DNA from: Trichomonas vaginalis G3
Taxonomy: Eukaryota; Parabasalia; Trichomonadida; Trichomonadidae
Reading direction: 5' to 3'
Length of the DNA stretch: 64,000 nucleotides
NCBI RefSeq assembly: GCF_026262505.1
Contig: NC_067204.1
Location: 23,653,300-23,717,299 of the forward strand
Below are positions 58,509 through 64,000 of this stretch, in pieces. Numbering within the stretch: position 1 is the stretch's first letter; the number at the start of each line of letters is the position of its first letter. The position numbers were made by a program, and so were the translations under genes. Under the pieces are notes generated by a model. The model was not told where the DNA came from, did not search any database, and was given only the letters and a program-made list of their open reading frames with translations.

Positions 58509-60653
58509 TTACTTCTTATTAATCTTATTCACAGCAGTCACAACAATGTCACTTTGTCCTTCAGTTAAAGCGCTGAAAATCTCAGTTGCCTTGTTCACAA
58601 GGAGTATCTGTATTTCCTCAGGGTCATCCTCAGTATCTTCTCCGTTCGACGCCGCCTCATGTTTTGCGGCGAGATCGTTGAGTTCGTTCCACATCACGAG
58701 GAAAGCTGGGCAACCTCCGAAGAGTGGGAAGTTGATTTGTACTCTCTTTGCTGAGTTCTCGATTGTCAAAGAGAATTCGACACCATCGAAAGGATCCTCA
58801 TTGACAACATCGAGTGTAGATAACTTGCAAAGTGACTGTGTCAAATCGTCATCATCGATATCAGCTGGTTTAGCAATTTCTGCCGCTTTTTCTTGCGACT
58901 GGCTTGCAACGATGAAATTGCTTGTGTTGAGCAAGATCTTAACGTTTCCAATTACGTACAATTCTTGTGGAGACATCTCTGTTGCGAAAGCGTCGAAGTG
59001 GTCGGCGATAACGAGCAATCTATCGAAACCGAAAACTGCTGAAATCTGCTGTGGGAAAGCGACAGCGTTTGCAATGAAAGCTGATTTGTCTTCATCGCGC
59101 CAGCACTCTTGGAGGAAGGAAAGAATTGAGGAGATCTGTGGAACAAGCAATCTGAAGTCATTTGATGCTGTGAATGACTTAGGAAGCAATGGATTTCCAT
59201 CAACAACATCACAGAAGGCTTTGGAAAGCGCTGCAGCGTGCTCTGATAATAATGGCCTTTGCGCGGATAATCCTGCAAATGTGGCCCTGACAAATGTCTT
59301 GTATAGCTCGGCGTTGTCAGTAACAGTGTGTGAATTAGTGGCAAAATCATAGGCAAAGACAAATGTGTGCTTCCACTCTGTTCCGGCAGCAAGCTCGATC
59401 AAAGCACGTTGGGCGGTTAATGATAAAAGTGTCGATTTGCCAGATTTTCTTGGACCAGTGATGAAAACTCTCATTCTGTGGAGAACTCCTTGTAAAGTTG
59501 TGAACCCATGCTTCTCCATGACAACTTCGACAATTGCGTCGAGTTCTTCGCGAAAAGCAAGGCTCTTTTCGTCATGTGTGATTCCTTGCTGTTCTAAGTA
59601 GGCAGTTGTGAGGAGATACCAGTGCTGGAGTTGCTGCTCTTCAAGAGGAGAAAGAAAACGAAGGAGTTGGCGCTGCCACTGTGAAAGTTTCTGCATTGCG
59701 GAATCCGAACAATTGTTAAGTTGGTCGAGGATGCCGTCAAAGAGTGTAAATTTGCCTTGTTCGTCGGATGCAAGTTTGTTTTCGTCTTTAATTGGGGTTG
59801 AAGCGCCTGAATTCTTCTTAAGAATTGATTTTGGTTTGTCCTGTTCGCCTTCATCTGTATTTTCTTCTTCGCTTTGGTTCTGCTCTGCAGAAAGAGCACG
59901 GTCTTGGGCTAATTGGTCGACGTTTTGGTCGTCAACATATGATTCGTTGCCGGATGTCTCACGGCGATGGTGATGAGAGCGGTTTGATCTGGAATGCCTT
60001 CTGTGGTGTCTATGAGAATGCTGAGATTCGTCGTCATCTTCGTTTTTATTGATTCTAACTGAATGAGCAGTGGAAGCTGAGCGTGCGTCATCAGTATCTT
60101 CTTCTTCATCCATTTCTTGTTCGAGTTGAATTGAATTTTGTGTATTTGTGGAACTACGTCTTGTTGTAAATTTCTTTGCAGAAGCATTACTTCCCTTTTT
60201 GCCTTTATTATATGTAATAACTTCGACTTCTTCAACATCATCACCTTCTAAGGCGTCGGCGTTGATCTTTGGAGAAGCTCCAATCTTAGAACCTTTTGGC
60301 TGAAAACGCTTTTGGTTTGAATCTGGTGTCTGAAGAGGCTTCACATTATCTGTTGTAATAACGAAATCTTCATCATCGTCAATATCACGATTTTGATATC
60401 TTTCATTTGATTTATTAGTACGATCTGCTTTGAAATTTTGTTTGTCATATGCAGTTGGTGCGTTTTGATTTGTGCAAACAACGAGTGCTGATGTTTTGTC
60501 CGCTTTCGAGGACTTCTTAGCAGGAATTCCGGATTGACGGTTGTTTACTGCTTTCTCGTCACGCTTAACTTGTTTTGGCGGAGCCCCGAATATTTTTTCG
60601 CCCTCTTGCTTGCGAGGAATTTGTTCGTTGGCTTTGCCTTGTTTATTCATCAT
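58509..60653 (-). CDS. P-loop NTPase with disordered head (ORC/AAA-like?)
   Basis: 714 residues. About 1-280 is charged and disordered, with SRSNRSHHHRR, SAEQNQSEEENTDEGE and KPKSILKKN. A helical segment (QLLRFLSPLEEQQLQHWYLL) leads into the NTPase: Walker A GPRKSGKST near 399-407, Walker B LLVIADHFDAF near 545, then LLNTSNFIVASQSQ as a possible sensor strand. This resembles AAA+/STAND-type ATPases; the mix of disordered basic head and single AAA domain suits an origin-recognition or regulatory ATPase, but no family signature proves it. GC content is a little above its neighbours. Confidence 0.75.
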   Translation of the reverse strand: MMNKQGKANEQIPRKQEGEKIFGAPPKQVKRDEKAVNNRQSGIPAKKSSKADKTSALVVCTNQNAPTAYDKQNFKADRTNKSNERYQNRDIDDDEDFVITTDNVKPLQTPDSNQKRFQPKGSKIGASPKINADALEGDDVEEVEVITYNKGKKGSNASAKKFTTRRSSTNTQNSIQLEQEMDEEEDTDDARSASTAHSVRINKNEDDDESQHSHRHHRRHSRSNRSHHHRRETSGNESYVDDQNVDQLAQDRALSAEQNQSEEENTDEGEQDKPKSILKKNSGASTPIKDENKLASDEQGKFTLFDGILDQLNNCSDSAMQKLSQWQRQLLRFLSPLEEQQLQHWYLLTTAYLEQQGITHDEKSLAFREELDAIVEVVMEKHGFTTLQGVLHRMRVFITGPRKSGKSTLLSLTAQRALIELAAGTEWKHTFVFAYDFATNSHTVTDNAELYKTFVRATFAGLSAQRPLLSEHAAALSKAFCDVVDGNPLLPKSFTASNDFRLLVPQISSILSFLQECWRDEDKSAFIANAVAFPQQISAVFGFDRLLVIADHFDAFATEMSPQELYVIGNVKILLNTSNFIVASQSQEKAAEIAKPADIDDDDLTQSLCKLSTLDVVNEDPFDGVEFSLTIENSAKRVQINFPLFGGCPAFLVMWNELNDLAAKHEAASNGEDTEDDPEEIQILLVNKATEIFSALTEGQSDIVVTAVNKINKK

Positions 60654-61344
60654 TTAATTTTTATTCTAAAAAAAAAATTACACAAAAAAAATTTTTTATT
60701 ATAAACTGAAATCCATAATTCAATTCTAGCAAAGAGCAATAGTAATCTTCAAAATCCAGTTGCATTATCTTTAAAGCACATTATAAAAATCAGAATATCA
60801 TTCAGAAATAAAAAAGTTACAATTCAAAATTCAATATTATCCAGATATCCTTCAAAACTACTTACAACTGAAGATGCTGTAGCTTATTTTGTGCATAATG
60901 ATCCTTAATTCATCTAGTTCCTTGAACAAAAAGCAATTCCAATATTTTAGATATAATTTTCTCAAATAACTTTTATGAAATATGATATTTGGGTATTTAA
61001 AAACTTATATCTAATGATTATCATATAAAAAGGTATCATGTATATTCTTTTTATTCCTAATTTTCTGGTTTATAAAGAATTCGAAATAAATATGAACAAA
61101 TCTCATTACAAGTATGAGATGTTTTTTCTATTTGGGAAACATGCTTCAAATTCTGACCTGGACGAAATTTTCCCAAATAAATCAAAATGACAATAGAATA
61201 GATGTGAATCAATTGACACATTATTTAAATGAACATCTAAAATGAATCTTGTGAAAGGAAAATGATTGTAAAAGTCATCAATGAATCAAAATTTTGAAAT
61301 TTTTGCAATCATTAAATTTAGATCTGATTTGTAACTAGCTTTGA
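60654..61344. other. spacer of about 690 bp, nothing recognised
   Basis: AT-rich, between the NTPase 5' end and the HMG-box gene 3' end. No open frame, repeat or hairpin is convincing. Confidence 0.4.
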
Positions 61345-61899
61345 TTAAATTCCTGGTAATTGTTGCTGATTAGCTTGAGAATTGTCCATTTGAAAATTTT
61401 GATTAACATTTTGATCATTTATTTGATTTTGTGGTATTGACTGGCTTGCAATGTAAAGCATGTATGCTTTTGCATCATCTATTGGCATTGCTAAAAGTGT
61501 TTTGACGTCTAAAACATTTGTAACATTTTTAAACTCTGGACGTAGTTTCATTTTGTTAATCATATGTTTGGCTTTTGCTTTTTCATACTTATAATCTGGA
61601 TTTTCTTCCTTGAAAAGCTTTTGTTGCTCTGCTGCTAAAGCTTTGTAGTGTAATTTTTCTGTATCATCAAGATTTTTCCATTGATCGGCAAGTACCTGAG
61701 ATACATCAACGTTTTTCATATCTGGATTTTCTCCGCGGGCAGATTGTCTTTTATCTCGACAAAATAATAAAAAAGCATTTGGAGGTCTTTTAATCTTTTG
61801 TTTATCAGCTTGAGGTAAAGGATTAATGGCTTGATTGTCAATATTTAACTCGCCGTAATTTGGCATGCCTTGAATATTCATTGAATTGAGATCATCCAT
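61345..61899 (-). CDS. HMG-box protein
   Basis: 184 residues from MDDLNSMNIQGMPNYGEL (ATG at 61899; the frame stays open further upstream but without an ATG). HMG box at about 37-106: KRPPNAFLLFCRDKRQSAR, VSQVLADQWKNLDDTEKLHY, EENPDYKYEKAK, with the expected aromatic and proline positions of sequence-tolerant/SOX-type boxes. The tail is Q/N-rich (NQINDQNVNQNFQMDNS). Single-box chromatin or transcription protein acting in the nucleus. Confidence 0.9.
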   Translation of the reverse strand: MDDLNSMNIQGMPNYGELNIDNQAINPLPQADKQKIKRPPNAFLLFCRDKRQSARGENPDMKNVDVSQVLADQWKNLDDTEKLHYKALAAEQQKLFKEENPDYKYEKAKAKHMINKMKLRPEFKNVTNVLDVKTLLAMPIDDAKAYMLYIASQSIPQNQINDQNVNQNFQMDNSQANQQQLPGI

Positions 61900-62427
61900 G
61901 ATAATTTTTTGATTTACCAAAATTTTGGCGCCATTTCTAAAATTTTTGTTTTGAAAAATCAATTATAATTGGATTGTGAAGGCGATTTATGATCAAAGTA
62001 GTAAAATCTAACACAAAGATAAAGGATATTGCTGAGAATTGCAATCAAACATTGATTCAAATCAGCTTTTTTATGTACCTTAGCTACCAAAGTAAATACT
62101 ATCTTTGATTTGAGATTGTTATGCCAAGCTGTGTTTCTAATACTAAATCTATTTGATAAACACGACTAAATATACCATTATACTATCTCAATTTAGGTCA
62201 ATTAATGTTCTAATGCGAATTATCTAACATGAATATCATGAATACCATGTACTAAGTTAGCAAACTAATATATTTATCCACTTTTGTTCTAATATTGTAG
62301 CTTTTTGATTGTAATTTGAAATCTATATTAAATAAATATTGTCATGAAAAATAAGAATAATGTAAGAAATAGGATTAAGAAAAATGATGATAGGGTTATT
62401 AAATATAAAATAGTTTACTAAAACATT
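61900..62427. other. spacer, nothing recognised
   Basis: AT-rich. No gene or clear repeat. Confidence 0.4.
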
Positions 62428-63777
62428 TCATTTTCTATTTTTGATTAATTCTTTTTGTGTTGTCGAAATAACGTTGAACAGAAGGTCAATCTTGCGTTCA
62501 ACGCCAAGCTTCTCGAAAGCTTGAGGACAGTTCTTCTTCTGCGAAGAAAGAAAGTTAATAAAAGTCATAATCTTTCCGATTCTTGTTTCGCATTCCTTTG
62601 TCAAGCCTTTCTTCATTTCGATGTTTCTCTTGCTAAACTTCGAGAACCAATCGAAAATGAAGTCATATGTCAATGACATTATTGATGTCAGTTCATCTGG
62701 CGAAGGATTCCAGCCGCTGACCTTGGCTACGAAATCATCGAATGCATCGATGTTGTATTTGTCCGAAAAATCGACCAGCATTTGGAAATATTTTGTTGTT
62801 GTTTCTGCATCTTTGTAAGCGGTACAAACAAGGGCTAATGGCATTGCAATCTTATATTTCCTGATATGTTCAAGAGCATCTTGCCTGATTTGTGAATCTC
62901 TTCTCAAATCACGTAATTTCATGCTGCTTCTCTTCATTGCGAACTTTCCAAATACTGTTGCAATCTTCCATACACTAGAGTTTCTTTCCCACAGGAATCC
63001 GTTCGGTTGGCCACATAATCCCCAAATTGTATTTGATGCAGCTGAACTCATTCTCTTTTTAAGATCTTCGCCGTTAAATAATGATGTCATATTAGCAACG
63101 GTGACATCAAAACCAATAATTTGTGGATTCTTGGTAAGAGAAAAGTCCATTGCTGTACAAAACGGAATTTCGGGTAATTCTGGCTCTTCTTTGAACTCAA
63201 ATTGAACGAGCATATCAAATTGTACAGTAAGATTGTTGAAAGAAACTTTGACATCGATTGAAGGATTTTTCAAAAATAGTACTGAATTTAAAACAAAGGT
63301 TGGATAGTAGATTGCTTGTAGTTCAAATATGAGAGAATTCTTTGCTGCTTTTGGTTTTTCTGGTATTTTAACGAAGGTAATCTGAGGGGATGTATTGCCA
63401 AGTTTAATTTCTTTGAGAATAAGTTTTTCTAAGTATGGAATCTTCTGTTGATCGACCACCCATTGTAAACTTTCCTTGAATTGTTCGACACGCTCCTGTG
63501 AAAAAATATTTGGCCATAAAATTTCTAAAAATTTTGTTAGATAGTTTGCCGCTTCTTCTTTTCCGATCTTTGGAGGTCCAAATTTCTTGTTGACATCATC
63601 TTGAGTGTTAAGCATTATATAATCTGGAGCATTTTGCAAAACAAAGAGAATTGGAATGAAGAAAAAGCATAAATATAGCATGTGGTGTGTTGCAAAGAAG
63701 AGAGATAATGCTGCAGTAACTGTCAAAAGAGCAATCTTCTGGATGAAGAGAGTCCTTGGATTGACTTCTTTTTTCAT
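62428..63777 (-). CDS. SMP-domain lipid-transfer protein (E-Syt/tricalbin-like)
   Basis: 449 residues. Residues about 11-45 form a membrane hairpin (IALLTVTAALSLFFATHH, MLYLCFFFIPILFVL). About 70-245 fit an SMP domain: AANYLTKFLEILWPNIFSQE, VDQQKIPYLEKLILKEIKLG, ITFVKIPE, with LILKEIKLGNTSPQI the characteristic core. SMP domains carry lipids at ER contacts. Unlike extended synaptotagmins there is no C2 domain; the C-terminal 200 residues are helical and unrecognised. Likely an ER-anchored tether or transfer protein. Confidence 0.82.
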   Translation of the reverse strand: MKKEVNPRTLFIQKIALLTVTAALSLFFATHHMLYLCFFFIPILFVLQNAPDYIMLNTQDDVNKKFGPPKIGKEEAANYLTKFLEILWPNIFSQERVEQFKESLQWVVDQQKIPYLEKLILKEIKLGNTSPQITFVKIPEKPKAAKNSLIFELQAIYYPTFVLNSVLFLKNPSIDVKVSFNNLTVQFDMLVQFEFKEEPELPEIPFCTAMDFSLTKNPQIIGFDVTVANMTSLFNGEDLKKRMSSAASNTIWGLCGQPNGFLWERNSSVWKIATVFGKFAMKRSSMKLRDLRRDSQIRQDALEHIRKYKIAMPLALVCTAYKDAETTTKYFQMLVDFSDKYNIDAFDDFVAKVSGWNPSPDELTSIMSLTYDFIFDWFSKFSKRNIEMKKGLTKECETRIGKIMTFINFLSSQKKNCPQAFEKLGVERKIDLLFNVISTTQKELIKNRK

Positions 63778-64000
63778 TTCTGAATCAAAATGCGTAAAAA
63801 TAGATATAGTATTAGTTAACTTAGGGTATATGTAGTTATTTTTAAATATAAAGGATAAGAAATAATTCTGACATGATGAATTTTTTGAAAATATGAATTA
63901 TTCAATGATTTGTTAATAATTTGGTATTTTTATCTGTTTTGGAATGGGATAAATCGAATATACCTGAAAATGTCACGAAAAATAATATTAAAAATAGATA
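63778..64000. other. upstream spacer at window end
   Basis: AT-rich leader of the SMP-domain gene; TTCAGAAATG before the start resembles but does not match the initiator. Nothing else recognised. Confidence 0.35.

Noticed and set aside
58509-60653. Firm naming as ORC subunit
   Set aside because: Walker A and B are visible but no origin-recognition-specific motif could be recognised by eye.

Overview
The window is nuclear DNA of a parabasalid protist, very probably Trichomonas vaginalis or a close relative. The evidence is the AT-rich, intron-poor and tightly packed genes, a Polinton/Maverick, a mariner of the Tvmar1 type, a protein with the parabasalid initiator-binding domain, and initiator-like TCAYW motifs just upstream of some start codons. 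Everything here is read by eye; no database search was run.

Left half, 1-8407. One minus-strand ankyrin-repeat gene starts at 8302 and its last ankyrin unit meets a stop near 104. Between those points it has been overrun by a 37-bp AT-rich minisatellite with interspersed copies of an ankyrin unit. A 4.6-kb element (720-5353) is inserted into the minisatellite. It has inverted ends beginning GAGTCG and a perfect 9-bp target duplication, which suggests a Mutator-like (MULE) non-autonomous element. It has no recognisable gene. It contains a near-identical 111-bp satellite whose unit folds on itself, and a GC-rich array of about 120-bp units, each with a short and a long hairpin.

8408-31998 is a Polinton/Maverick with inverted ends, a TAATAT target duplication and parts typical of the family: capsid-like region, A32-like packaging ATPase, family B DNA polymerase, retroviral-type integrase, and small basic or amphipathic virion-type proteins. 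It also carries accessory genes: an SF3 (D5-like) helicase region, a NUMOD4/HNH endonuclease, a D12-class adenine methyltransferase and a phage tail-fibre-like protein. It looks like a recent insertion by its ends but is broken in several modules (about a dozen breaks), so it is treated as a fossil. It sits in the former spacer between the ankyrin gene and a transporter copy.

32005-38963 holds a degenerate SLC35F6-like transporter copy split by a complete mariner (32702-34005). Next comes a cluster of five near-perfect hairpins (34975-35287), then a second member (35850-38706) of the hairpin-satellite element family, in opposite orientation to the first.

38964-64000 is ordinary gene-dense host DNA: two further transporter paralogues, a giant disordered protein with a FOP/TON1-LisH-like N-terminus, SF1/BBP and eIF4E sharing a 48-bp divergent promoter, a Derlin, ribosomal protein uL5 (RPL11), a tail-anchored coiled-coil protein, an acidic coiled-coil protein, an initiator-binding-domain protein, a P-loop NTPase, an HMG-box protein and an SMP-domain lipid-transfer protein.

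The least explained material is the hairpin DNA: two related mobile elements made almost wholly of hairpin arrays, plus a separate five-hairpin cluster, all within one 38-kb stretch.
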